Source: an uncultured bacterium
GTDB lineage: Bacteria > Patescibacteriota > Gracilibacteria > Absconditabacterales > Absconditicoccaceae
Reading direction: 5' to 3'
Length of the DNA: 37,404 bases
NCBI GenBank assembly: GCA_947170225.1
Contig: CAMVSQ010000009.1
Coordinates: 1-37,404, forward strand
The notes under the pieces were generated by a model. It worked only from the letters and a program-made list of their open reading frames with translations. It had not been told where the DNA came from and made no database searches. A program made the translations under genes and the position numbers. Every line of letters starts with the position of its first letter. Position 1 is the stretch's first letter. Shown here piece after piece: positions 1 to 7,670 of this stretch.

Positions 1-1
1 T

Positions 2-160
2 AAAATTTGTTAGAGGATTACCTTGTACAATTAATCATTCTCCAATGATGTACTTTGTACGATAATACCCCCCATTCATCTTTACTACTTCAAATGGAGT
101 GTTGTTTCACTTTTCATATCCGTAGTAATTTCTTCCGTTTCATTTACTTACTAATGTCAT
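2..160 (-). CDS. Hypothetical protein, N-terminal part (runs off left edge)
   Basis: An open frame of 53 codons starts at an ATG at 160-158 and is still open at the window edge. It needs TGA read as Gly several times. The N-terminus reads MTLVSKGNGRNYYGYEKG and is rich in Gly, Tyr and Asn. I recognise no family. No clear Shine-Dalgarno sequence precedes the ATG. A terminator-like hairpin with its T-run on this strand lies just upstream, so the gene either has its own promoter close by or is reached by readthrough past an attenuator. The many in-frame TGA codons without TAA or TAG are the main support. Confidence 0.45.
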
Positions 161-177
161 GATCTAACGATTAAGAA

Positions 178-209
178 ATAAAAAGACTGCATCTATATGA
201 GCAGTCTTT
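178..209 (-). terminator. Intrinsic terminator or attenuator
   Basis: Perfect 9-bp stem AAAGACTGC (182-190) with GCAGTCTTT (201-209) and a 10-nt loop. On the minus strand the stem is followed by TTTTTATTT. It stands directly upstream of the left-edge minus gene, so it either ends a transcript from the hairpin-rich stretch to its right or attenuates the edge gene. Confidence 0.6.
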
Positions 210-688
210 CGTCTTTGTGCTTATTCTCTTATCATGAGAGCGACATTGTCTTTGCGGTAAGAAAAAAGTACTCACTCATATCGTGCTATAGGAGGTTTTG
301 GCAGTGCCTATAGCACTATATGAACAAGTACCATTTACCAAAACCTATTCTGATAAGTACTTTGTGTAGTATTATTATAGAGTGTGGTGTAGTGCCTATC
401 TGCCGACTAATAGATAGCACAAACTATAATAAAAAGCACCTATCATTATTGATAAGTGCCTCTTATTATAAGTTTAACTCGCAGTGGATACATTGTGCAA
501 ACCAAAAATACTCATTTTTTAGCTAAATTCAGATACTCCTCTTTTTAAGCCGATTTTTCAAAAAAAATGACAAAATTTATCCATAAATATATTAAAAATG
601 AAAATTTTTATTACTTTTGGACAGAGTAGAGTTAATAGGGGAAAGAACACTACTCCACCCTTAATAACTCCTGAATTATGACTATATA
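210..688. other. Hairpin-rich stretch without a supported gene
   Basis: No convincing coding frame on either strand under code 25. It holds several inverted repeats: CTCT/AGAG around 221-240; a perfect 10-bp pair GTGCTATAGG (283-292) with CCTATAGCAC (307-316); GTGCCTATCT with AGATAGCAC (392-402 and 412-420); and CACCTATCA with TGATAAGTG (436-457). The words AGTGCCTAT and AGTGCCTCT recur at about 303, 391 and 455, so the hairpins share a core. It may be a structured leader or small RNA that ends at the 178-209 hairpin on the minus strand, or degenerate repeats. I cannot tell which. Confidence 0.4.
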
Positions 689-716
689 TTGACTTTTTGT
701 GTAAAATAATTATATT
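689..716 (+). promoter_or_regulatory. Sigma70-type promoter for the acidic small protein
   Basis: TTGACT at 689-694 and TATATT at 711-716 with a 16-bp spacer, about 70 bp upstream of the ATG at 788. This leaves a 5' leader of about 65 nt that contains the palindrome at 758-773. Confidence 0.5.
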
Positions 717-757
717 AACTATAGCTAGTTTAAAGACACTCTGAAAAGGCAGAGAAA

Positions 758-773
758 ATAGGTATATACCTAT
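758..773. promoter_or_regulatory. Perfect 16-bp palindrome, operator-like
   Basis: ATAGGTATATACCTAT is a perfect palindrome lying between the predicted promoter and the start codon at 788. It could be an operator for a dimeric regulator or a weak mRNA hairpin covering the start region. The gene has no good Shine-Dalgarno sequence, so control through this site is possible but unproven. Confidence 0.4.
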
Positions 774-787
774 CTAGCTTAGAAAAT

Positions 788-1048
788 ATGGGAAAAGGAT
801 ATCACGAAGAATCGGATTACACTGGCGACGCTCACTGCACCATCTACAATGATGAAGGCAGAGAAAGCTGGGATGAGAATTCTCAAGGCGACATCACTGG
901 AGATCATGTAACACTCAATGAAGACCAAGACCAACACTACGATCTTCCAGACAGTAGTGAAGCGAACAACGAGTACACCCCAGAAAGCCAGTATGATGAA
1001 GACAATGGCCCGGATCCTTCGGACTATCGCACCGATAACGATGATTAA
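788..1048 (+). CDS. Small acidic hypothetical protein, 86 aa
   Basis: Encodes 86 residues that are extremely acidic and hydrophilic (Asp, Glu, Asn, Ser, Tyr, His), with no signal peptide or membrane segment. The C-terminus PSDYRTDNDD and several DE/DD runs suggest an intrinsically disordered protein. I recognise no family. Codon use is richer in G and C than in neighbouring genes, and all glycines are GGN with no TGA codon, unlike core genes of the window. That pattern fits recent acquisition or unusual selection. A promoter and a palindrome lie upstream and a strong terminator follows, so it is a single-gene unit. It could bind basic proteins or nucleic-acid-binding partners, but nothing here shows that. 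Confidence 0.6.
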   Translation: MGKGYHEESDYTGDAHCTIYNDEGRESWDENSQGDITGDHVTLNEDQDQHYDLPDSSEANNEYTPESQYDEDNGPDPSDYRTDNDD

Positions 1049-1076
1049 GAGAAATCTCGCCGTAGATCCACCCTAA

Positions 1077-1108
1077 AAAAAGGATGATTGTCAGCAGTCA
1101 TCCTTTTT
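1077..1108. terminator. Bidirectional intrinsic terminator
   Basis: Stem AAAAAGGATGA (1077-1087) with TCATCCTTTTT (1098-1108), loop of 10 nt, A-run on one side and T-run on the other. It separates the plus-strand acidic gene (ends 1048) from the convergent minus-strand membrane protein (ends 1130) and can serve both. Confidence 0.8.
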
Positions 1109-1129
1109 ATAAATAAAACTAAATAATAA

Positions 1130-1384
1130 CTACCGATGAAACAAATTTCAAAACAATATATCAAGACCACATTTTCTACCACCAGAAGCACATTTTTCGT
1201 TTAAACCACGATAAAATTCGACATCCTCTGGTGCTACTTCATCTAAATCATACATCGTACAACGTCTCTGTACTGTTATACATCAATATTTCGGTCAAAT
1301 GTATTTGTAGCAAAGAATTAACAATCATATTAGAACTATAATTGAAGCTAAAATTATTAATAATATTTTTATAGATTTTTTCAT
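1130..1384 (-). CDS. Small membrane-anchored Cys-containing protein, 84 aa
   Basis: With TGA as Gly this frame runs from ATG at 1384 to TAG at 1130. Residues 1-6 (MKKSIK) are followed by one hydrophobic segment (about 7-26), then a short domain with five Cys that includes CITVQRRC and CASGGRKC, ending GNLFHR. It looks like a signal-anchor or lipoprotein-like peptide facing outward; a Cys at about residue 25 sits at the end of the hydrophobic stretch but does not form a convincing lipobox. An upstream ATG in the same frame exists, but the extension looks unlike a protein, so the internal start was chosen. Family unknown. Convergent with the acidic gene. Confidence 0.55.
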
Positions 1385-1453
1385 AACAACAAATAAAAGA
1401 TAAACAATAATAAAATATTCATATTTATGCAATAAGTAATAGCTATCCAAAAT

Positions 1454-1548
1454 AAAAAAAAGAGCCCACGCAAACAACGGTTGCTTCCAAACCGACTCAC
1501 ACTCTATCATAGCCTCTGACACAAAGGGACACCACACAATCCGAGCAG
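1454..1548 (-). ncRNA. Candidate small RNA with own promoter and terminator
   Basis: This stretch is richer in G and C than its surroundings. On the minus strand TTGAAA (1582-1577), a 16-bp spacer and TATTTT (1560-1555) form a promoter. The predicted RNA of about 95 nt ends in GAGTC...GGCTC followed by eight T (1461-1454). Inside the end structure a GGTT/AACC hairpin carries the loop TGGAAGC. It resembles no RNA family I can name; the GGAAGCA word recalls SRP RNA, but the rest does not fit. A frame crosses it on the same strand, but its protein is unconvincing. Confidence 0.35.
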
Positions 1549-1677
1549 ACAATCAAAATAAAGATTTTAAAACATTTTTCAAGACAAAGCGACAAAATCT
1601 AACTTGAAAATAAATTTCATTTTCATAAAAGATACCCCGTTAACAAAATTTTCAAAAAAAAGAAAGGGCTTTATTTT

Positions 1678-1935
1678 ATGAAACAATTTTGCGTACCAGA
1701 AGAACTAATGAACAAAATCAATATAGCCAAAGGAGACCATCTTGAACTTCACACAACAGGAAATTTATGTATTTTCAACTACGATCGTTCATCCTTCGAT
1801 AGTGAAAAAGTAGCAAAAGAGCTGACCAGCCACATCCAAGAAATTTTAGAAAAAAACCAGGGTTATAAAGTTGCTAGTACCAACAACAATCCTGATCTCA
1901 ATCTAATCTTTGTGGTTTTTGACTCCAAAGACTAG
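1678..1935 (+). CDS. Hypothetical protein, 85 aa
   Basis: Begins MKQFCVPEELMNKINIAKGD and ends FVVFDSKD. GAAAGGG lies about 9 nt before the ATG and is a credible ribosome binding site. The opening resembles the start of AbrB/SpoVT-type swapped-hairpin proteins (short strand, then an amphipathic stretch and 'KGDHLEL'), but this is only a resemblance. The rest is mixed alpha/beta, soluble, without membrane segments. Its three glycines are GGN and no TGA is used. It is a stand-alone unit with a strong terminator 17 nt after the stop. Function unknown. Confidence 0.65.
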   Translation: MKQFCVPEELMNKINIAKGDHLELHTTGNLCIFNYDRSSFDSEKVAKELTSHIQEILEKNQGYKVASTNNNPDLNLIFVVFDSKD

Positions 1936-1951
1936 CAAAATCAAATGAAAA

Positions 1952-1985
1952 AAAAATAGCAAGTAGCTTCCTTCTTGCCATTTTT
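1952..1985 (+). terminator. Intrinsic terminator of the 85-aa gene
   Basis: AAAAATAGCAAG pairs with CTTGCCATTTTT across a 10-nt loop; the A/T flanks extend the stem and give T-runs both ways. The next gene on the right ends at 2007 on the minus strand, so this hairpin also closes that transcript. Confidence 0.75.
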
Positions 1986-2006
1986 AGTATCAATAAATTT
2001 ATTTAA

Positions 2007-2855
2007 TTATTCTCAAACTAATTCTCACAATAAATCACTGATTACATTTCCACCTTCTTCCTCCTCTACTTCTAATTCTTCTCACTCATGACTATGATCA
2101 AGAGCTTCATATTCTTCATCAGATAATTCTGGGATACATCTTCTACATGGGTCTGTTAAATTTCTTTCGTAAGCATCAGCAACTGTTCATTCATAAACAG
2201 TTTCACTATTTGAGAAAGCTGGACAATCAGGATCTACATGATATTTTTTACTGTGTGGAGCCCAATAAACTTTTCCATCTGGACTTACTTGTAGTACTTC
2301 TTGTTCTGCTCTTTCTAATCATTCAATAGAAACAGGATTCCAATCATAACTTCACAAAAATGCTATAGCTAATACAGCCACTCATACACCTCCAAGTAAT
2401 TGCTTTGACTTTTTATCTAATTTTTTATCAGATAACAGGAATATAATTATAGGCAAAAATGCTACTACAGACATAATTGATCATAAGTTATTCCACAACC
2501 AAAACTTTAGTTGATTCTTTTCAGAAGCTGGATCAATGTGATTTGCTTTTTTCCACAAGAAAGATCAAATAAGAACAAATACCAAATCAATTCAAAAGCA
2601 AATTAATATGAAAGTTACAATTTCCATATTACTAAACCAATCGATATTACCATTTAATCTTAAGATTCCGATAACTTCAAATGCAATAGCGATTACCCAA
2701 CACAAAACTGCAAAAAGTCTTCTACATCCAGCTCTTTTTTTAGGATCTCATGTTTGTTCAATCTTGATAATCTTTCCATGACTATCCTTTCAGTAAACTT
2801 CATTACTTGCTGGCTTTGAACTTTCAACCTTTACATAAGTTTTTTCCTTTGCCAT
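2007..2855 (-). CDS. Four-TM membrane protein with Cys/His C-terminal module, 282 aa
   Basis: Starts MAKEKTYVKVESSKPASNEV, followed by a charged N-terminal stretch of about 45 residues and four hydrophobic segments (roughly residues 52-72, 80-105, 120-145 and 155-175). The soluble tail holds KYHVDPDCPAFSNS (about 208-222) and DPCRRC (about 241-246), then a very acidic end. The H-x5-C ... C-x2-C spacing looks like a small zinc or disulfide module; similar 'HxxxCP...CxxC' tails occur in CPR proteins of unknown role, as far as I recall. Several Gly are TGA codons. It stands alone between terminators and repeats. Function not assigned; a membrane sensor or envelope protein would fit the shape only. 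Confidence 0.7.
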
Positions 2856-2968
2856 TTAAATTATTTAAAAATTAAAAATAATAACAAAAATAATTCACAA
2901 TACGAATCACTATACAAAATTTTTAACCAAAATCAAGTTTTGGTAAAACCGCTCAAATTATTTGTAAA

Positions 2969-3100
2969 CAACCCCTCAGGCCGACTTGTCGGTCACAGCT
3001 CCTACCGCCTTGCGGCATAAACCTATCAGGTTTACCACGCTATGCGTGGGAGCAAATTCCTCCCCCTGTCAGGGGGAGTGCCCGTAGGGCGAGGGGGTTG
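2969..3100. repeat. Composite hairpin repeat (REP/MITE-like), first copy
   Basis: Terminal inverted repeats CAACCCCTC (2969-2977) and GAGGGGGTTG (3091-3100) enclose a row of short perfect hairpins: CCGAC/GTCGG, CCGC/GCGG, AAACCT/AGGTTT, CCACGC/GCGTGG, CTCCCCCT/AGGGGGAG and GCCC/GGGC, each with a 2-4 nt loop. It is far richer in GC than the genome around it. The layout matches non-autonomous, REP-like elements known from many bacteria. No coding capacity. Confidence 0.65.
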
Positions 3101-3157
3101 CTAAAATAAAAAAAATCCTCAGCCAAAAATCTTTCATTTGTCAGACTATGTAGAAAC

Positions 3158-3309
3158 AACCTCACCCTAAATCCCTCTCTCCTGCTAAAGCCGGACGCGG
3201 CTCACAGAGAGGGACTTAAAATCAAAAAAACACCCCTTCTCTTTTCCTCCCTTGATAAGGGGAGGTGGCGAAGCCAGAGGGGTTTGAGAAGGGGGCGGGG
3301 GATGAGGTT
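3158..3309. repeat. Composite hairpin repeat (REP/MITE-like), second copy
   Basis: AACCTCA (3158-3164) and TGAGGTT (3303-3309) bound a GC-rich stretch containing CCCTCTCT/AGAGAGGG arms (about 3173-3211), CTCCC/GGGGAG-type arms and CCCCTTCTC/GAGAAGGGG arms (about 3233-3296). Same style as the element at 2969-3100, only 57 bp away, but with different internal hairpins. The two together separate the membrane protein from the lipoprotein gene. Confidence 0.6.
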
Positions 3310-3342
3310 ATTTACAGCAGATCAAAAAAGAAAAAAATCACT

Positions 3343-3936
3343 TTATCCAAAAACACATTCTCAATCAACAATTTCAGCTAATTCTGTTTCTTCCTCAACT
3401 CACTCCAACATCATCATGCATCTATTAAAATATGTATTTCCATCTTTTCAACAAACTAAATCTTCTCAAGCAGATAAACATGATTCATAAATTGCATCAT
3501 ACTCTTCAACTTCATCTTCATCATAATAAAACTCTCATTTGCTACAATTTCAGACAACTAAATCATCAAAATAACAAAAGCTATTGTCATCAAAAGTACA
3601 AACCTCCTGCTCTTCTCCTCACTCTAACCAAATTTGATAAGTTCATCAATTTTCTTCACAATAAACAGATGGTGGCATATCTCACTCATATTCGTATTCA
3701 TATCACAATAAATCACATCCACCATCCTCAATATCAAACATATAACAAAATTCATCATTTGGCAAAATACAAATTGCCTCTCAATCCTCTGTCTCAGAAA
3801 TCTGACCATCAAAATCAAGACAAATCTGCTCTGCACTTTTTTCCATTCAGTCTCAATCCATTATCTGAAACTTATCACATCATGTAAAAACTAAACAAGC
3901 ACAAAACAACAAAATAAACAAAAAACTTTTTTTCAT
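3343..3936 (-). CDS. Lipoprotein with two DUF333-like units and a Kazal-like domain, 197 aa
   Basis: Starts MKKSFLFILLFCACLVFTGC: a type II signal peptide with lipobox VFTGC, lipid anchor at Cys20. Then come two Cys-spaced repeats: about 37-75 (ICLDFDGQ...AICILPNDEFC...GGC) and about 89-130 (PPSVYCEENGGTY...VCTFDDNSFC...GNC). The second closely follows the DUF333 pattern (NPASVYC..NGG...C.LPDG..C...C). The end, about 157-196, reads SCLSAGEDLVCGKDGNTYFNRC and then DGEC, the Kazal serine-protease-inhibitor pattern VCG.DG.TY.N.C. It is therefore probably an outward-facing anchored protein, possibly shielding the cell from foreign proteases; that role is inference. TAA stop. The plus strand shows long open frames here that are shadows. 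Confidence 0.75.
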
Positions 3937-3961
3937 AATTTAAATTTTAAAATATAAAAAT

Positions 3962-4984
3962 CTATTCCAAAATCACAATCTTTCTTCACACTTTCTGCCT
4001 TTCTCTACTATACACTTCACCAATACAAAAAAATTTCCAACCAAAAGTACTACTCCACTTTTTAATCTCCTGCTCCAAAAAATTATTTTGATTTATATAG
4101 TATGGTATTGTAAAAAGTGCCTTTGTATTATGTTCTTTCCTAGTTTTTGAGATTGTAGTAATGAATTTCTTGTACAAATCCCAAACTTGATTTTGATATT
4201 TCATTATGTCTATTTGTGTTGATTTTTCTGAAACGATTGGTCACAACCATCATTCAGAAACGACTAAAATATTACCTTGTAAAATTCAATTTGGAATTTC
4301 TTTTGTGATATCGTGTTGAAAAATTTCAAATTTTTTATCTGTATGCAATGAATTTTTCATCCACCACTCTTTATTGTTTTCCAAATGCTGAATATTGATA
4401 TCTGATCAAAAAAAATCATATCAAAAATAGTTTGCCAAAAATCATGTCGTTCCAGATCAAGCAAAAGGATCATAAATCGCAACCGGTCTTTTTTTGCAAA
4501 TTCACAATCAAATATTCAACATAATGTGTGTAAATTTCGCTGGCATCATTCCCATTTTCATGCTACGAGATGGTTTGGAAAAATCGATTTCCTCGTATAA
4601 TCAAATATTTTGATATCATTTCACAATTCCATATTTATCCTGAATTTTCACTACTTCAATTCATTTATTTTTCACTTCTTTATCAGTTTTAAATAGATCA
4701 ACTAACTTAAATCTCTTGATTCAAAACTCTTTTTTCAATTTTATTCAAAAATCTTTGTCCTTTGTTCACAAGATTTTCTGTCACTCTAATCTATTTTTTA
4801 ATCAGTCTTTATCTACTATTTCTCACCATTTAATAATTCATCACAATAGACCTAATTTCTCAACACAATCAGTTTCAAATGAAATAATGACATCATTTAA
4901 TTCTACAATATTTTTTGGTTTCACAAATTGTAATTCCATCAAGCTTATTTTTTTATTTTTACCTAATATTGCAAAATATACCAT
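3962..4984 (-). CDS. TRM11-family SAM-dependent RNA/DNA methyltransferase, 340 aa
   Basis: Residues about 185-200 read AIYDPFAGSGTTGFLANYFG, the SAM-binding motif I of the class I N-methyltransferase fold; GSDIN (about 206-210) is the acidic motif II region. NILVVSEGWLGP (about 247-258) stands where NPPY-type motif IV lies in DNA methylases; the E-G-[YW]-L-G-P version is what I know from TRM11-like tRNA guanosine methyltransferases in CPR genomes. The N-terminal half is a probable substrate-recognition region (THUMP-like, not recognised with certainty). No restriction enzyme or specificity gene lies beside it, which favours RNA over DNA as substrate. Gly is partly TGA; TAG stop. Orphan DNA methylase is the alternative. 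Confidence 0.75.
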
Positions 4985-5099
4985 AATACTCTAAACAAAT
5001 AAAAAAACAAAATCATAATACTAAAAATTCAAAGTTATTCAACAGAAAATAATAGCTTAAACAATTCCAAGTTAGATAAATTTTCAAAACAAAAAAAAA

Positions 5100-5127
5100 G
5101 ACCACTCCATGAAAACATAGCGCGGTC
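5100..5127 (-). terminator. Strong intrinsic terminator
   Basis: On the minus strand a 12-bp stem (5127-5116 with 5111-5100; one G-A mismatch and some G-U pairs) has a TTTT tetraloop and is followed by nine T. It closes the structured RNA at 5100-5421 before the methyltransferase gene at 4984. Confidence 0.8.
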
Positions 5128-5421
5128 CGCTTCTAGGTATACCTAGAGACGGGCACTCCCTTACCATATATGAGAGTTATAAAATGAAATTAATCCACAT
5201 AAAATTACAATCCCATTTTATAACTCCATACATTTTTTGATTTCAAAACTTTACTTTCAAATCAAAAAACCGTCTCTAGATTTTTCTGCATGTCCTTCAC
5301 TTGGATAAGTTACTATTCATGCACATAGCTCTAATTTGAATACAAATTTAGAAACCATGGAAAAAATCTTTCAGCTTTGGTAAACCATCCTTACGGGACA
5401 TTCACCTCTACTTTTTTGTTT
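5100..5421 (-). ncRNA. Unassigned structured RNA of about 320 nt
   Basis: Non-coding on both strands, yet it contains four perfect long-range or local pairings: 5143-5152 with 5270-5279 (CTAGAGACGG), 5174-5186 with 5214-5226 (13 bp), 5233-5243 with 5259-5269 (11 bp) and the palindrome CTAGGTATACCTAG at 5133-5146. A minus-strand promoter (TTGTAT 5455-5450, 16-bp spacer, TAAATA 5433-5428) and a strong terminator delimit it. The 5' end reads GTAGAGGTGAATGTCCCG. RNase P RNA is found elsewhere in the window (25.5 kb), and I see no tmRNA or SRP signature. The palindrome and the 10-bp long-range stem share 5143-5146, so two folds compete. Confidence 0.55.
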
Positions 5422-5427
5422 AATTTT

Positions 5428-5455
5428 TATTTACATCTTGTGTTTAAATATACAA
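5428..5455 (-). promoter_or_regulatory. Promoter of the structured RNA
   Basis: On the minus strand TTGTAT (5455-5450) and TAAATA (5433-5428) are 16 bp apart, placing the RNA start near 5421. No gene on the right reads into it: dnaB ends at 5617 and the AT-rich spacer between shows nothing else but an imperfect repeat of TTAATTGTTAAT at about 5592-5620. Confidence 0.4.
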
Positions 5456-5616
5456 ACAAAAAAAACAACAAAAATATACAAAAATACTCTAACTTTTTGT
5501 TTCCACATTATTTTAAAAACCAAGTACAATATATAGACATTTAATAAAAAAGATGATATTTTATAATAAATAATTACAAAAATCCCAAGTCTTAATTGTT
5601 AATTTATAATTGTTAA

Positions 5617-6978
5617 TTAGTATGTTCAATCATTTTTTTCTCATTTTTCAGTTTCCACAAACTTCATAATACTTGCCATAAATTTCAATTCAACTTCTCA
5701 AACTGCTCCATTTCTATTTTTTCTAACACAAACATCAGTTGCTCATTTTTTATCTGTATCTGGATCATAATAATCCTCTCTATGCAACATAATTACACTA
5801 TCCGCATCCTGCTCTATTGCTCCAGACTCCCTAAGATCACTAAGTTGTGGCTTTTTGTCTACCCTCTGCTCAACATTACGAGAAAGTTGAGACAAAGCTA
5901 TGATAGGTACTTCAAGCTCTTTTGCCAATTCTTTTAATCATCTTGAAATTTCACTGATTTCCTGAACTCTATTTCACTCATAGCTTGTTCATCTCATCAA
6001 CTGCAAATAATCTATAATTACAAGGTCCAAAGCTCATTTTTCTATTTTCAATCTCCTCAATTTTGATTTCAAAACAGGAACTGTAAGTCATCACTGATCA
6101 TCAATAAATATTTTTTTGCTACCTAACAATGAAATTGCTTCTCCCATATTTGAAAAATCCTCATTATCCAATTCTCATTTAGTGATTTTCGACATTGGAA
6201 TCTGAGAAACTTCAGCAACCATCCTATCAACAATCGACTCTGAACTCATTTCCAAAGAAAATATTGCAACCAATTTGTCCTGTTGCATTGAAACATTTGA
6301 AACCACATTTAATGCAAAAGATGTTTTTCACATAGACGGTCTTGCTGCCAGAATAATCAATTCTCAAGGCTTGAATCCTGCCAACATATCATCCAATCAC
6401 TTATATCATGAAAACACCTTTTTCTCATTTATTTTTTCAGGATTATCTATTATCGAAACATATTCCTCCACTCTCGAATTCAAAATATCAGAAATCGATT
6501 CAATTCACTCTCATGTCTGATTTTGTGTCAAATCAAATATTTTTTTCTCAATAGATTCCATGATTGAAACAGTATCATCTTGCTTATACACATCTCAAAT
6601 AATTCATTGAGAAACTTTCAAAATACTTCTCAAAATCGACTTATCTTTCACAATTTTAGAATAATCTCCACAACCAGAAGTTGATAACAAAAAAGTCGAT
6701 AAATCATACAAATAATCCATTCATCAAATATCCATCAATTTTCAATCTTTCTGCAACTGATCTCAAACAGTCACTACATCAATAGTTTTACGATCTCCCC
6801 ACAATTTTTTTACTGCAGAATAAATTGCTTGATGCTCTTTCTGATAAAAATCAGCAGGTTCCAACTTATCTGCATCATAAATCCAAATAGTTTCATTGTC
6901 CATCAAAGCTCAAGCCAAAACTCCTTTTTCAGCTTCTAGATTTTGTGGTGGTGTCTTGATATCATCCATAGTAACCAT
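5617..6978 (-). CDS. dnaB: Replicative DNA helicase DnaB, 453 aa
   Basis: The hexameric helicase that unwinds DNA ahead of the replisome. Normal length for the family. The N-terminal helical domain begins [20 protein letters not shown], the usual 'P.nleAE..vLG.ll.d'. The RecA-like domain shows [19 protein letters not shown], Walker A ARPSMGKTSFALN (near residue 215), FSLEMSSE, Walker B-type [10 protein letters not shown], and [29 protein letters not shown]. The last residues read ETEKGEKNDGTY, then TAA. Many Gly are TGA. A structured RNA gene lies downstream and a short repeat element upstream, so it appears to be transcribed alone. Confidence 0.95.
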
Positions 6979-7013
6979 AAGATAATTGAGATGAAGAATT
7001 AAAATTAAACATA

Positions 7014-7091
7014 TCATTCTGAATTTATACAGCTATGCTGTACGAAGTGAAGAATCTATTTTAAGATTCTTCGACCACTGCCTCAGAATGA
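7014..7091. repeat. Short hairpin repeat (REP-like)
   Basis: TCATTCTGA (7014-7022) and TCAGAATGA (7083-7091) bound an element with inner hairpins ACAGC/GCTGT and AAGAATCT/AGATTCTT. Elements of the form TCATTCTGA...AAGAATCT...AGATTCTT...TCAGAATGA are widespread in bacterial spacers, to my knowledge. It sits upstream of dnaB. The remainder of 6979-7274 is AT-rich with nothing recognisable. Confidence 0.6.
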
Positions 7092-7274
7092 CAATCACAC
7101 ATTAACTATATACAAAAAAATATTTTTATTTCAAGAGAAAATACCAGTTTTTAACTAGTATTTCCAACACAATATTAACATTTTTTCAACACTATTTTTT
7201 AATCAATTTATTACTTGAGAAACACACAAAAAATATTTATAATAAAATATCATTTAAATTATTTCTGCCAAAGA

Positions 7275-7562
7275 ATGCCAAAATCACCACTCACAAAACT
7301 ACCAAATATCTGACCAGTAATAGCAGACAACCTAATGAAAATCTGAATTACGACACCTGAAGAATTCCTTAAAAGAGATCCTTATGAAATTTTTCATGAA
7401 CTAAAAACCAAAGTTGACCATACACTTTGTCGCTGTGCATTAGCATCAATAGTTTGAGCTCACGAATGAAAAAAACGAAATTTTATACGCAAAGAGTCAG
7501 AAGAAAACTACCTAAAAAAATATCCAAACGATAAGTTTGATACCACGCGAAAAAATTGCTAA
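7275..7562 (+). CDS. Helix-hairpin-helix protein resembling the TfoX C-terminal domain, 95 aa
   Basis: Starts MPKSPLTKLPNIGPVIADNL: the LPNIGPVIADNLMKIGI stretch is a helix-hairpin-helix as in the C-terminal domain of TfoX/Sxy (L.niG...a..L...GI.t...L). The following KRDPYEIFHELK and CRCALASIVGAHEG fit that domain too. All four glycines (NIGP, KIGI, VGAHEG) are TGA codons, so without recoding the gene is invisible. Only the C-terminal domain is present; the N-terminal TfoX half is absent. Such stand-alone domains are usually annotated as 'helix-hairpin-helix' or 'pathogenicity locus' proteins; role unknown, probably DNA binding. Confidence 0.75.
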
Positions 7563-7618
7563 ATAAGTTTCAAAAAAATAACATATTTTAAATTAAAACT
7601 TTTCCCTACAAAAGAATA

Positions 7619-7670
7619 GAGATTCTAGTAACTCAACATTACAAAACGCAAATTAAGCCACTAGAATCTC
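7619..7670 (-). terminator. 3' hairpin of cassette gene A
   Basis: Perfect 11-bp inverted repeat GAGATTCTAGT (7619-7629) with ACTAGAATCTC (7660-7670), loop about 30 nt. A related hairpin (8162-8216) follows the paralogous gene at 8263-8577, and the two 3' flanks align over about 65 nt, both beginning with CAATGA and a T-run. The right arm of the stem contains the TAG that ends gene A under code 25. Confidence 0.55.

Noticed and set aside
320-526. Plus-strand frame of 68 codons
   Set aside because: Unlike a protein in composition, no ribosome binding site, and it covers several inverted repeats.
1325-1552. Longer minus-strand frame starting at 1552
   Set aside because: Its first 50 codons cover a GC-richer RNA-like stretch and look unprotein-like; the internal ATG at 1384 starts a normal hydrophobic N-terminus, and the frame continues past the TGA to 1130.
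3432-3887. Plus-strand frame of 151 codons rich in His, Asn and Gln
   Set aside because: Exact antisense of the Kazal/DUF333 lipoprotein gene, which has a lipobox and domain motifs.
5100-5421. Reading this stretch as RNase P RNA or tmRNA
   Set aside because: A clear RNase P RNA is at 25.5 kb; the ends here do not pair as a tRNA-like domain and no tag reading frame ending in Ala-Ala is seen.
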